This document shows positions 1 through 11,683 of a stretch of 64,000 bases of DNA, piece after piece. The notes under the pieces were generated by a model. That model searched no databases. It was not told where the DNA came from and was given only the letters and a program-made list of their open reading frames with translations. The DNA is taken from assembly GCA_944989445.1 (NCBI GenBank), contig CALYLW010000019.1, positions 1,116,001 to 1,180,000 on the forward strand, in the 5' to 3' direction. A program made the translations under genes and the position numbers. This DNA comes from Ampullaceana balthica (taxonomy: Eukaryota > Mollusca > Gastropoda > Lymnaeidae). Each line of letters starts with the position of its first letter. Position 1 is the stretch's first letter.

Positions 1-520
1 TAAAGAGAAAATAATGAAAGGGCGTTGCGGTGTTTTGCTTCATTTCTTCCCCCTGAATTTATTTAGAAAAGTGTAACGTAACACCAATGCCTCCACACAT
101 TCCCTTTCCCGTACAAAGTAAGTGAACTTTAGTGAACACCCCAGGATATATTTGTCAAATGCCCCCCTCCCCCCTCCCTGCTCCCTTGAGGGAACTGAAG
201 CACTCTGGGTAAGGGTCATGACTTATTTATTTACCACCAGAGTTATGTCCGACTGAGAAATGCTGTAGTAAAGGGGAGTGAAGGACGACCTGGATTTAGA
301 GAACTGTGTCAGACAACATCAGATTATAGTGTCCACAAAGTGGGATCTCTGAATGGCTCCCGCGGGGTGAATGTTGGCGGTAGAAGAGTGAGATCAATTA
401 TTCAGGTTCCAGGTTCTGGGACAGCGGTTCCTACGTTATTTTATGAGAATCACCAGAATTATCTGGGATATTTGGGCAGAAAGGTTAAGTAGATTAGTCG
501 AGGTCCCCAGACTATGCAGA
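1..520. other. No recognised feature
   Basis: Mixed-composition DNA without a long reading frame or visible repeat. A short C-rich run lies near 165-180. I see no gene here. Confidence 0.5.
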
Positions 521-878
521 ATCATTGATGTGTGTCTGCATGTGTCCCAGGCCATACAGCATCAATGATGTATGTCTGCATATTGTGTCTCATGCCATAC
601 CGCATAAGTGATGTGTGTCTGCATGTGTGTCAGGCTCTACAGCATCAATGATGTGTGTCTGCATGTGTCCCATGCCATATCGCATCAATGATGTGTGTCT
701 GCATGTGTGTCAGGCCAAACCACATCAATGATGTGTGCCTGCATGTGTCTCAGGCCATACCGCATCAATGATGTGTGTCTGCATGTGTCCCAGCCCATAT
801 CGCATCAATGATGTGTGTCTGCATGTGTCCCAGCCCATATCGCATCAATGATGTGTGTCTGCATGTGTCTGATCAAAC
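521..878. repeat. 40 bp minisatellite, about 9 copies
   Basis: Units carry CATCAATGATGTGTGTCTGC followed by a variable half (ATGTGTCCCAGGCCATAC or similar). CATCAATGATG is a small palindrome with a one-base centre. Copies diverge mainly in the second half (ccgcat, tcgcat, cagcat). The array is followed by about 325 bp without a recognised feature. Confidence 0.9.
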
Positions 879-1203
879 CACGTGACTATAGTAAACTTGG
901 CTGTTGTAGGGATTGTCTGATGAATTCATTACCATCGATGCCAGCATGTTTTATTTAATGACAACACTTTGTTGACTTACATCCGTGATGTCATTACTTA
1001 TGGAATGTTAACCCCACCCACCCCCCACCCCTCAAACTGGCGAGAAAACAGTGCGTGGCGTCACTGACATTAATGACAGGTGGTAGGTGAATGACTGACA
1101 TGAAAGTTGACGTCAAATGATCTCTCGAATGTTGGATGTGTTTGGGAAAATTAACGGGAAATAAATGAGGGTTGAGGATGAACTCGGAACTAGGATGGTA
1201 AAC

Positions 1204-1872
1204 ATTGGCTCAGTCACTCACAGTAAACATTGGCTCACAGTACACATTGGCTTACAGTCACTCATAGTAAACATTGGCTTACAGTCACTCACAGTACACA
1301 TTGGCTCACAGTCACTCATAGTACACATTGGCTCACAGTACACATTGGCTTACAGTCACTCATAGTACACATTGGCTCACAGTCACTCACAGTACACATT
1401 GGCTCACAGTCACTCACAGTAAACATTGGCTCACAGTCACTCACAGTACACATTGGCTCACAGTCACTCACAGTACACATTGGCTTACAGTCACTCACAG
1501 TACACATTGGCTTACAGTCACTCATAGTAAACATTGGCTCACAGTCACTCACAGTAAACATTGGCTCACAGTCACTCACAGTACACATTGGCTCACAGTA
1601 CACATTGGCTCACAGTCACTCACAGTAAACATTGGCTCACAGTCACTCACAGTACACATTGGCTCACAGTCACTCACAGTACACATTGGCTTACAGTCAC
1701 TCACAGTACACATTGGCTTACAGTCACTCATAGTAAACATTGGCTCACAGTCACTCACAGTAAACATTGGCTCACAGTCACTCACAGTACACATTGGCTC
1801 ACAGTACACATTGGCTCACAGTCACTCACAGTACACATTGGCTCACAGTACACATTGGCTCACAGTACACAT
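1204..1872. repeat. 27/17 bp minisatellite with a 206 bp higher-order unit
   Basis: The basic unit is 27 bp (GGCTCACAGTCACTCACAGT plus ACACATT or AAACATT), interspersed with 17 bp units lacking one CACTCACAGT block. A block of seven 27-mers plus one 17-mer (206 bp) beginning at 1421 is repeated at 1627, showing segmental duplication within the array. Open frames of up to 202 codons on both strands come from the stop-free unit and are not credible genes. Confidence 0.93.
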
Positions 1873-3286
1873 GGAACACTGTACACCTGCCCAATTACAC
1901 ATAGTTACTGGAATAAAAATGCAAGTGTTGACATAAACCACGGATGAGCGTGCCACGCAATAACCTTCTACGTAGAACGAGCGTCTGTAATGTGTAAGAC
2001 ATTCAATACAGTACATATGGTTCGTAGTGCACATAGTACAACAGTCCACATAGCACACAGTACTCAGTCTCATAACAACTCTCACTTTAATAAATTATAA
2101 TGGCATAAAAGTTCGTAATGTACATACATAACATGAGTACATGTAACAACTTTAATTCCATAAAAGTTCATAGTTTACGTGCAACAAATGAAATCTTTCA
2201 AATGTTGTAACATATGTTATCCATTGGAGTATATATTGTGTGTGAATAAACAAATAGTGTATTTGAATACTTCTGCGCGTTAATATGTGGGCGGCTGGAG
2301 GCCGGGAGGGGGGGGGGAAACTCGGTCAGGGAAACGCTTATAAAGTCTGAACAGAAAATAGATATGTAATCCAATTTAGTCGTGCGGAACTCAAGATAGG
2401 ATTTATTCTTTGTTACACTGAACGAAAGATTAAGCTACCAGCCAAGGATTTCATTGATGAGGAAGTTTTGTCGTCGTCATATTGAGCCCAAGACGAGGGC
2501 TGTTAGCAAAACAAGCGAGTCATAACAAGGAAGTCATGTGACACATAACAAACAACAATACCTGTCTTCTAGACCAACTTATCCTCGTCATATTTATTCC
2601 TGGTTGATCAGACAACCCATTCCACGTCCGAATTCCAAAAATGAACGAACGAGAATTTGTATGTGTTTGTTCTTGTATACGGAATTATTTAAAGTGTTTT
2701 TTATCCCTATGCCGAACTGAGAGATGTATTAGAAATCTATGAGCAATTTACGCCTGTTAGAAACTTTGATGTGGACAGTGGAAGTCCAGTATGCCAGGAT
2801 GGGTCCGTACGATTAAGTCCATCATTGTTCGATCGCCGCAGGAATGCTAAAACTAGGTTAACAGCATAGCCATAGGGCCCAAAAGGTCATCAGGAGTGGC
2901 CCCTAAAAGCAAAGGTGTATGGTCAATTCCTGGTCCCAACACACCCGTGACGTCAGTCAGGTGAAGGGAACTAGGCCACGCCGACAAAACAGATTACGGT
3001 ATTTTTACACCAGGGGTTACCTGCCCCGACCGATTCCCCCCCAAAAACAATATGACGTGTCATAACTAGTAAATATCACGTGACGTCGATAGTCCCACCG
3101 GGCCAGGAGTGCAGGGTGATGACGAAACAGGAGTCGACTAACAGAATGAAACGTCAACAGGTTCACGACCACCAGGCAATTGACCGAGATAACATTGAAT
3201 GGCAACAACCTACGTGATTAGTGGGGTGGGGGGATGAAGGCTGGAGCTCTGTTGAATGGGATTAAAATGTTTTGTAGGTAGCCTAG
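1873..3286. other. Non-repetitive stretch, no gene recognised
   Basis: No reading frame with a recognisable product. It includes a G-run at 2309-2318 and a short dispersed repeat at 2605-2690, listed separately. Confidence 0.5.
2605..2690 (+). repeat. Dispersed repeat E, copy 1 (fragment)
   Basis: The segment CAACCCATTCCACG...GAGAATTTGTATGTGTTTGT also occurs at about 14,253-14,320. This shows a dispersed repeat rather than unique sequence. The larger copy at 14.2 kb has a 95-codon open frame, but I do not recognise the product. Confidence 0.6.
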
Positions 3287-6200
3287 GTATGAAATGTAGA
3301 CATTCTACGTACAACTCTTGGTAGGAAATGTAGACATTCTACGCACGACTCTTGGTATGAAATGTAGACATTCTACGCACGACTCTTGGTATGAAAAGTA
3401 GACATTCTACGTACAACTCTTGGTAGGAAATGTAGACATTCTACGCACGACTCTTGGTATGAAATGTAGACATTCTACGCACGACTCTTGGTAGGAAATG
3501 TAGACATTCTACGCACAACTCTTGGTATGAAATGTAGACATTCTACGCACGACTCTTGGTAGGAAATGTAGACATTCTAAGCACGACTCTTGGTAGGAAA
3601 TGTAGACATTCTAAGTACAACTCTTGGTATGAAATGTAGACATTCTACGCACGACTCTTGGTAGGAAATGTAGACATTCTACGCACGACTCTTGGTAGGA
3701 AATGTAGACATTCTACGCACGACTCTTGGTAGGAAATGTAGTCATTCTAAGTACAACTCTTGGTATGAAATGTAGACATTCTACGCACGACTCTTGGTAG
3801 GAAATGTAGACATTCTAAGTACAACTCTAGGTAGGAAATGTAGACATTCTACGCACGACTCTTGGTATGAAATGTAGACATTCTACGCACGACTCTTGGT
3901 ATGAAATGTAGACATTCTACGCACGACTCTTGGTAGGAAATGTAGACATTCTACGCACGACTCTTGGTAGGAAATGTAGACATTCTACGCACGACTCTTG
4001 GTATGAAATGTAGACATTCTAAGTACAACTCTTGGTATGAAATGTAGACATTCTACGCACGACTCTTGGTATGAAATGTAGACATTCTACGCACGACTCT
4101 TGGTATGAAATGTAGACATTCTACGCACGACTCTTGGTATGAAATGTAGACATTCTACGCACGACTCTTGGTATGAAATGTAGACATTCTAAGTACAACT
4201 CTAGGTAGGAAATGTAGACATTCTACGCACGACTCTTGGTATGAAATGTAGACATTCTAAGTACAACTCTTGGTATGAAATGTAGACATTCTACGCACGA
4301 CTCTTGGTATGAAATATAGACATTCTACGCACGACTCTTGGTATGAAATGTAGACATTCTACGCACGACTCTTGGTATGAAATGTAGACATTCTAAGTAC
4401 AACTCTAGGTAGGAAATGTAGACATTCTAAGTACAACTCTTGGTATGAAATGTAGACATTCTACGCACGACTCTTGGTATGAAATGTAGACATTCTACGT
4501 ACAACTCTTGGTATGAAATGTAGACATTCTACGCACGACTCTTGGTATGAAATGTAGACATTCTACGCACGACTCTTGGTATGAAATGTAGACATTCTAA
4601 GTACAACTCTAGGTAGGAAATGTAGACATTCTACGCACGACTCTTGGTATGAAATGTAGACATTCTACGCACGACTCTTGGTAGGAAATGTAGACATTCT
4701 ACGCAAGACTCTTGGTATGAAATGTAGACATTCTAAGTACAACTCTTGGTATGAAATGTAGACATTCTACGCACGACTCTTGGTAGGAAATGTAGACATT
4801 CTACGTACAACTCTTGGTATGAAATGTAGACATTCTAAGTACGACTCTTGGTATGAAATGTAGACATTCTACGCACGACTCTTGGTATGAAATGTAGACA
4901 TTCTAAGTACAACTCTTGGTATGAAATGTAGACATTCTACGTACAACTCTTGGTATGAAATGTAGACATTCTACGCACGACTCTTGGTATGAAATGTAGA
5001 CATTCTAAGTACAACTCTTGGTATGAAATGTAGACATTCTACGCACGACTCTTGGTATGAAATGTAGACATTCTACGCACGACTCTTGGTATGAAATGTA
5101 GACATTCTACGCACGACTCTTGGTATGAAATGTAGACATTCTACGCACAACTCTTGGTATGAAATGTAGACATTCTACGCACGACTCTTGGTAGGAAATG
5201 TAGACATTCTACGCACGACTCTTGGTATGAAATGTAGACATTCTACGCACGACTCTTGGTAGGAAATGTAGACATTCTAAGTACAACTCTTGGTATGAAA
5301 TGTAGACATTCTACGCACGACTCTTGGTATGAAATGTAGACATTCTACGCAGGACTCTTGGTATGAAATGTAGACATTCTACGCACGACTCTTGGTATGA
5401 AATGTAGACATTCTAAGTACAACTCTAGGTAGGAAATGTAGACATTCTACGCACGACTCTTGGTATGAAATGTAGACATTCTACCCACGACTCTTGGTAT
5501 GAAATGTAGACATTCTACGCACGACTCTTGGTATGAAATGTAGACATTCTAAGTACAACTCTAGGTAGGAAATGTAGACATTCTAAGTACAACTCTTGGT
5601 ATGAAATGTAGACATTCTACGCACGACTCTTGGTATGAAATGTAGACATTCTACGCACGACTCTTGGTAGGAAATGTAGACATTCTACGCACGACTCTTG
5701 GTAGGAAATGTAGACATTCTAAGTACAACTCTTGGTATGAAATGTAGACATTCTACGCACGACTCTTGGTATGAAATGTAGACATTCTACGTACAACTCT
5801 TGGTATGAAATGTAGACATTCTACGCACGACTCTTGGTAGGAAATGTAGACATTCTAAGTACAACTCTTGGTATGAAATGTAGACATTCTACGCACGACT
5901 CTTGGTAGGAAATGTAGACATTCTAAGTACAACTCTTGGTATGAAATGTAGACATTCTACGCACGACTCTTGGTATGAAATGTAGACATTCTACGCACGA
6001 CTCTTGGTATAAAATGTAGACATTCTACGCACGACTCTTGGTAGGAAATGTAGACATTCTAAGTACAACTCTTGGTATGAAATGTAGACATTCTACGCAC
6101 GACTCTTGGTATGAAATGTAGACATTCTACGCACGACTCTTGGTAGGAAATGTAGACATTCTACGTACAACTCTAGGTATGAAATGTAGACATTCTACGC

Positions 6201-6792
6201 ACGACTCTTGGTATGAAATGTAGACATTCTACGCACGACTCTTGGTATGAAATGTAGACATTCTACGCACGACTCTTGGTATGAAATGTAGACATTCTAC
6301 GTACAACTCTTGGTAGGAAATGTAGACATTCTACGCACGACTCTTGGTATGAAATGTAGACATTCTACGCACGACTCTTGGTAGGAAATGTAGACATTCT
6401 ACGCACGACTCTTGGTATGAAATGTAGACATTCTACGCACGACTCTTGGTAGGAAATGTAGACATTCTACGTACAACTCTTTGTATGAAATGTAGACATT
6501 CTAAGTACAACTCTTGGTAGGAAATGTAGACATTCTACGCACGACTCTTGGTATGAAATGTAGACATTCTAAGTACAACTCTTGGTATGAAATGTAGACA
6601 TTCTACGCACGACTCTTGGTAGGAAATGTAGACATTCTACGCACAACCGATGGTAGGAAATGTAGACATTCTAAGTACAACTCTTGGTATGAAATGTAGA
6701 CATTCTACGCACGACTCTTGGTAGGAAATGTAGACATTCTACGCACGACTCTTGGTAGGAAATGTAGACATTCTACGCACAACCGATGGTAG
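3287..6792. repeat. 34 bp minisatellite, about 103 copies
   Basis: Unit phase is fixed by GTATGAAATG at 3287 and GTAGGAAATG at 3321. Each unit contains GTAGACATTCTAC, an inverted repeat with 5 bp arms and a 3 bp centre. Two main unit classes differ after the palindrome (ACGCACGAC versus AAGTACAAC); the second destroys the last palindrome base. A second two-way difference is GTATG versus GTAGG. The classes are mixed along 3.5 kb, so the array has local homogenisation without a single higher-order period. Confidence 0.95.
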
Positions 6793-6812
6793 TATGTACC
6801 AACACTGTAGGA

Positions 6813-6950
6813 CAGTGGTGGCCAGCCCTTTTTTTGGGACCTCGTACCCAAATCCAACCAAAGCACACTTATTTATATCTAGTCGCGTGCCGGCTGATGA
6901 GGCTCTGCGTGCCCACTGTGGCACGCGTGCAATTAACTTCGCCATCACTT
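6813..6950. mobile_element. Short hAT-type MITE
   Basis: Begins CAGTGGTGGCCAGCCC and ends with the degenerate inverse TTCGCCATCACTT. Flanking octamers are CTGTAGGA (6805-6812) and CTACAGGA (6951-6958), 6 of 8 matching, consistent with the 8 bp target duplication of hAT transposons. The 138 bp element is non-coding and lies just beyond the 34 bp minisatellite. Confidence 0.65.
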
Positions 6951-6958
6951 CTACAGGA

Positions 6959-7439
6959 TAACTCTTAGGAAGGAAATGTACACAGACCCAGTTTGCTTGA
7001 ATGGCAAGCTAATGTCACTACAGTGAACCAAGTCAGTCAATCTTTGAAAGACTGACTGCGCCTGTAAAATGGCGACAAACGCATAAGTCAACATGTTTCG
7101 GGACCTTTGGCAAAAAAAACAACAACAACGTCATTGACGTACTTACGTGTGATTTCAACCATTCACCATACTATCTATAACCTGTCCTGTGGGGATATCC
7201 CCCCCCCCAAGATCTGGGGGATATCCTGTATTTTTAACCATGTTTTTTTTTGCAGTGCATGGGAAAACCACCAGCACCCGGGCAGTGAGGTCAAAGAATG
7301 GCGCAACTCATTGTGATTGTGATGTCAAGGGATGTCGGTCAATGTCCTCGTGTTTTTATTGGTGCTTCCTTTAGTCTGCTGGCTGCCTTTGTCAGTTAGT
7401 TAAAGTACTTCTGGAATACTGCCTTGAAAAAAAAATAAT
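6959..7439. other. No recognised feature
   Basis: Unassigned sequence with a C-run near 7201-7208. There is no credible coding frame. Confidence 0.5.
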
Positions 7440-7812
7440 TGTTTATTCGGGAATTTTTTTTTGCCCAAACAATAAAATAATTGTTTTTGCCCAAACAATA
7501 AAATGATTGTTTTTGTCCAAACAATAAAATGATTGTCTTTACCCAAACAATAAAATGATTGTTTTTGCCCAAACAATAAAATGATTGTTTTTGCCCAAAC
7601 AATAAAATGATTGTTTTTGCCCAAACAATAAAATGATTGTTTTTTCCCAAACAATAAAATGATTGTTTTTGTCCAAACAATAAAAAGATTGTCTTTGCCC
7701 AAACAATAAAATGATTGTTTTTGCCCAAACAATAAAATGATTGTTTTTGCCCAAACAATAAAATGATTGTTTTTGCCCAAACAATAAAATGATTGTTTTT
7801 GCCCAAACAAAA
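7440..7812. repeat. 26 bp minisatellite, about 14 copies
   Basis: Unit GTTTTTGCCCAAACAATAAA followed by ATGATT. Each unit contains AACAAT...ATTGTT, an inverted repeat with 6 bp arms. Minus-strand open frames of 81-151 codons with a YCLGKNNHFIVWAKTI-like repeat arise from the stop-poor unit and are judged non-genic. Confidence 0.92.
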
Positions 7813-7929
7813 TGATTGTTCTCACGAGTAAGGCTGGTGAGCGTGTTTCACTCAAACCGAAAGAAAATGAATCACATCAAGAGAAATGTCCGTTTTAGAA
7901 ACCGACATCAACAGAAATGTCCGTTTTGC

Positions 7930-8069
7930 TAGGGCTGTACCGGATTCAAATTTTTGAAATCAGGCCGGATTTGGTGGATTTATGAAGTGAAATCCTCCCA
8001 GAGCCGGAGCCGTATTCGTAAAAATGACCGGATTCTGGATTTGACTGAGCCGAAATCCGGTACACCCTT
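7930..8069. mobile_element. Probable hAT-type MITE with TAGGGCTGTACCGG ends
   Basis: Starts TAGGGCTGTACCGGATT and ends AATCCGGTACACCCTT, an imperfect inverse. Flanks CCGTTTTGC and TGTTTTAGC resemble each other but do not align cleanly as 8 bp. The interior is a degenerate run of CCGGATT words. It is non-coding and 140 bp long. Confidence 0.55.
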
Positions 8070-8765
8070 TGTTTTAGCCAATGACCCAAACAGAAATGTT
8101 CGTTTTAGCCCTAATGGCCTAATTCAGTTGGCCTACTTAAGTACATTGCGGCTCCAGTACCACCTCAAAGAAACAAGACTCCAAACTTGATATAAACTCA
8201 AGCATGTTTACCGCCCCGTTGAACATCGACAACGCCGCTCACTGCGCCCCGAGCCACGCAGACGTGTCCTCGCCAAGTCCTCCACACACAACTATATAGC
8301 GCGTTTCTCTCTTCGTAATAAAACTGACGAGTTCGATGGTTCTCAACCTATCATAGATCGGGAACACCTGACAATGATATCTGCGTAGACTTATAGATTT
8401 AACTAACTCCCGGGCGTCGGTGGGTCGAAAAGCCCTTTTCTCAGATACAGGGGCGGGAACGAAAGGGACAAGCAATTACCCTGGTAGTAAAATTGCGCCC
8501 GGGGACCTGTGAAAATGTTACTGCAATATCTATACCAATGGTGGTCGAACTTGGGCTGTTCTGTGTTCACATTTCGGCTCGTGAATAATTTATCAAATTA
8601 AACTTTTCGTTTAAAATATATACTGTGAAATACTATTAACATTGAAAACGCGTAAAAAGAAATAACTTGAACAAGGTCCACATTATAACATATGACATTA
8701 TTATTTTTAAAAATTTCTTGGAACATGAACCAAAAATCATTTAAAACAAAAAGGTTTTAGTTCTT

Positions 8766-8767
<2 letters not shown>
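8070..8767. other. No recognised feature
   Basis: Unassigned sequence, becoming AT-rich after about 8,580. No coding frame is recognised. Confidence 0.45.
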
Positions 8768-8843
<76 letters not shown>

Positions 8844-8850
8844 TATATTT
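8768..8850. repeat. (AT)n microsatellite
   Basis: About 80 bp of alternating A and T with a single G interruption near 8825. Confidence 0.95.
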
Positions 8851-9364
8851 CAATCGTTGAATGATTTTCAATTTAATAACAAAAATAAATGCAGGGGGAC
8901 GGGTTCCCTCAGTTGGGGGAACAACCGGAAAGTTTGGGTAATTACAACAGTTGTCAGCTCTGAAATAGAAATAACCCGCTATGACATCATACCATTACCA
9001 CTCTTTATCTTTATAAGACTTTTTTAGAAATTTAAAAAAAAATTAAAAAAATAAAATAAAATAAAAAAATTAATAAATAATAATAATTTTTTAAAAATCA
9101 CTTTAGCACCCCTCTGCTCATTATTTTTACACCACTTTACTATGGTATTTTTTCAAAGTCATCATTTTTACATGGATGATTCATTACATCTAAATTTGCA
9201 TTTCCATAACATAATAAACAAAGAAGTATAAGGCTAATACCATTAGCGGGCATGACGGCAAAAATTCTGAGGCACTTCGAACGGGTAGCCCGGGTACCCG
9301 TACAAACTTTGAACGGGTGCCCGGCAACTTTTTTCAAAAAGATTGACAGCCCTAGTTACATGAC
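8851..9364. other. AT-rich spacer with an orphan transposon end
   Basis: 9,005-9,100 is almost pure A/T. At 9,285-9,356 the complement reads TAGGGCTGTCAATC followed by a CCCGGGTACCCG-containing interior. This resembles a TAGGG-type hAT end, but I could not find its partner. Confidence 0.4.
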
Positions 9365-10375
9365 GGCCTTACATCACGAAGAACTGACAGCCATACGTCA
9401 CAAAGGACTCACAGCCATATATCAAGAAGGACTCACAGCCATATGTCAAGAAGGACTCACAGCCATATGTCAAGAAGGACTCACAGCCATATGTCAAGAA
9501 GGACTCACAGCAATATGTCAAGAAGGACTCACAGCCATATGTCAAGAAGGACTCACAGCCATATGTCAAGAATGACTCACAGCCATATGTCAAGAAGGAC
9601 TCACAGCCATATGTCAAGAAGGACTCACAGCCATGTGCCACAAAGGACTTACAGCCATATGTCAAGAAGGACCCACAGCCATATGTCAAGAAGGACCCAC
9701 AGCCATATGTCAAGAAGGACCCACAGCCATATGTCAAGAAGGACTCACAGCCATATGTCAAGAAGGACCCACAGCCATATGTCAAGAAGGACTCACAGCC
9801 ATATGCCACAAAGGACTTACAGCCATATTTCAAGGACTTACAGCCATACGTCATGAAAGACTCACAGCCATATGCCACAAAGGACTCACAGCCATATGTC
9901 AAAAATGATTCACAGCCATATGTCAAGAAGGACTCACAGCCATATGTCAAAAATGATTCACAGCCATATGTCAAGAAGGACTCACAGCGATATGCAACCA
10001 AGGACTCACAGCAATATGCCACCAAGGACTCACAGCGATATGCCACCAAGGACTCACAGCCATATGTCAAGAAGGACTCACAGCCATATGTCAAGAAGGA
10101 CTCACAGCCATATGTCAAGAAGGACTCACAGCCACACGTCCCCAAGGACTCACAGCCATACGTCTCGAAGGACTCACAGCCATATGCCACAAATGACTTA
10201 CAGCCATATTTCAAGGACTCACAGCCATACGTCACGAATTGCTCATAGCCATATGCCACAAAGGACTCACAGCCATATGTAAAAAAAAAGGACTCACAGC
10301 CTTATGGCAAGAAGGACTCACAGCGATATGCCACAAAGGAGTCACAGCAATACGTCGACGAGGATTCACAGCCAG
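9365..10375. repeat. 24 bp minisatellite, about 42 copies
   Basis: Unit ATATGTCAAGAAGGACTCAC plus AGCC. Because 24 is a multiple of 3 and the unit lacks stops in several frames, long open frames run on both strands. The longest is minus-strand 10,259-9,369, 296 codons, an 8-residue repeat close to LTYGCESF. Substitutions occur without an obvious bias for silent changes, and no signal peptide or flanking exon is visible. I therefore treat it as a repeat, not a gene. Confidence 0.93.
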
Positions 10376-11162
10376 TATGGATTACAAATCTACATCTATT
10401 TTCTAAAGTATCTGAAATTTCACCACATTCCATAAATAAATACCTCGATAGAAACTTGAAAATAGTAATACACGCCCACAGTGAAAGATAATCTCATACA
10501 TGGCTCCATCTCAGTCGAAGGTTGTGTTTTAAACTCAGTGAAACACATTTTCTCTCCTTTTAACAGACGCCTGCGTTTAAGTCATTTAAACACAAGTCTC
10601 TAGGATCAAGTCTTGGCACCGGAGGATAAACGAGAATTATACCTCGATGCATGTATTTAGAACCTTCTGGGACGTTTTAGAAAAACAAAACTTTCCTAAC
10701 GGATCTCCAAATACTTATGATTTTTAAAAAAATAGTTTATTGAGAAACCTATAAATTGTGTACAACATAAAAATCTAAATAACTCATGGTTTTTAGTCCC
10801 CTTTTCACCGTGACATTTGTCAGTAATTCTATATTCCTGTGCTTATAAATTATTTTATTTTTTATGTTTATTTATTTTATGTTTTACAATAGTAAAATCA
10901 TGGCTCGCCCCTTCACCACCGGCAATATAAAAATGCCGAACACAAATAGAGACGAAAGACTTCATTGTTTTTGTTGAAATAATGTCGATACATTAACAAA
11001 TATCATCGATCATAAAAATACACTTGTAGCGGATTATCCTTTTATTTCAAAATGTCTGCGTTGTCTTTGCCAGGCATGATGTATCTGAATCCTGATTGTC
11101 ATGTCCTAACTTATGGCTGTCCTCGTAGCTAGGACCTTTTCAAGTTAAGCGCCTGCTTTTTA
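10376..11162. other. No recognised feature
   Basis: AT-rich non-coding sequence with no long reading frame. I see no repeat shared with the rest of the window. Confidence 0.45.
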
Positions 11163-11325
11163 AAAATCCTTTATATTAACTCGTGGTGTCTGTTTGAGCC
11201 CTTGTTTGTCGAAAAAAACTTTGGATCGATTTTTAACACACTTCCTCGTAAGCTAGCGAGCTGAAATTTAGTTATGTCTCCTATATAAAGGAATTATACT
11301 CAAAAACTTGTTTTTTTAACGTTTA
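11163..11325 (-). mobile_element. Family A copy 1 (internally deleted)
   Basis: Carries the family A terminus (AATCCTTTATATTAACTCG), the AGCTAGCGAGCTGAAATTT arm, then jumps directly to the other end (AGTTATGTCTCCTATATAAA). The middle of the element, including one stem-loop arm, is missing. It lies directly before, and in the same orientation as, copy 2. Confidence 0.75.
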
Positions 11326-11683
11326 AAAAAAAATTACATGTAAATCCTTTATATTAACTCGTGGTGTCTGAGCCCTTGCTTGTTTGTCGAAAAACTTTGG
11401 ATCGATTTTTAACCCACTTCCTCTTAAGCTAGCGAGCTGAAATTTTGCCGGTTGACTTGTGCCGATTATAAAAACGATGTATCAAAATTTCAGATCGATC
11501 GCATGTTCTGTAATTAAATTATTGAATTTTTAGATTATTTTATTTATATCTATGTATCATGTTAATTTTTCAGTTAGAGTTTCGCGGTGCGTACTATATT
11601 GAACGACCTTTTAAATACTTTCCTGTTGCGCGATTCGGTGCGCATTATATTGACGTTACTTTTTAGAAAGAAATCAGAAGTGA

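Noticed and set aside
3287..6792. CRISPR-like array
   Set aside because: Units are directly adjacent with no unique spacers, and the window is eukaryotic. It is a minisatellite.
9285..9356. Complete TAGGG-type hAT element
   Set aside because: Only one end is visible. I found no matching inverse end or target duplication.
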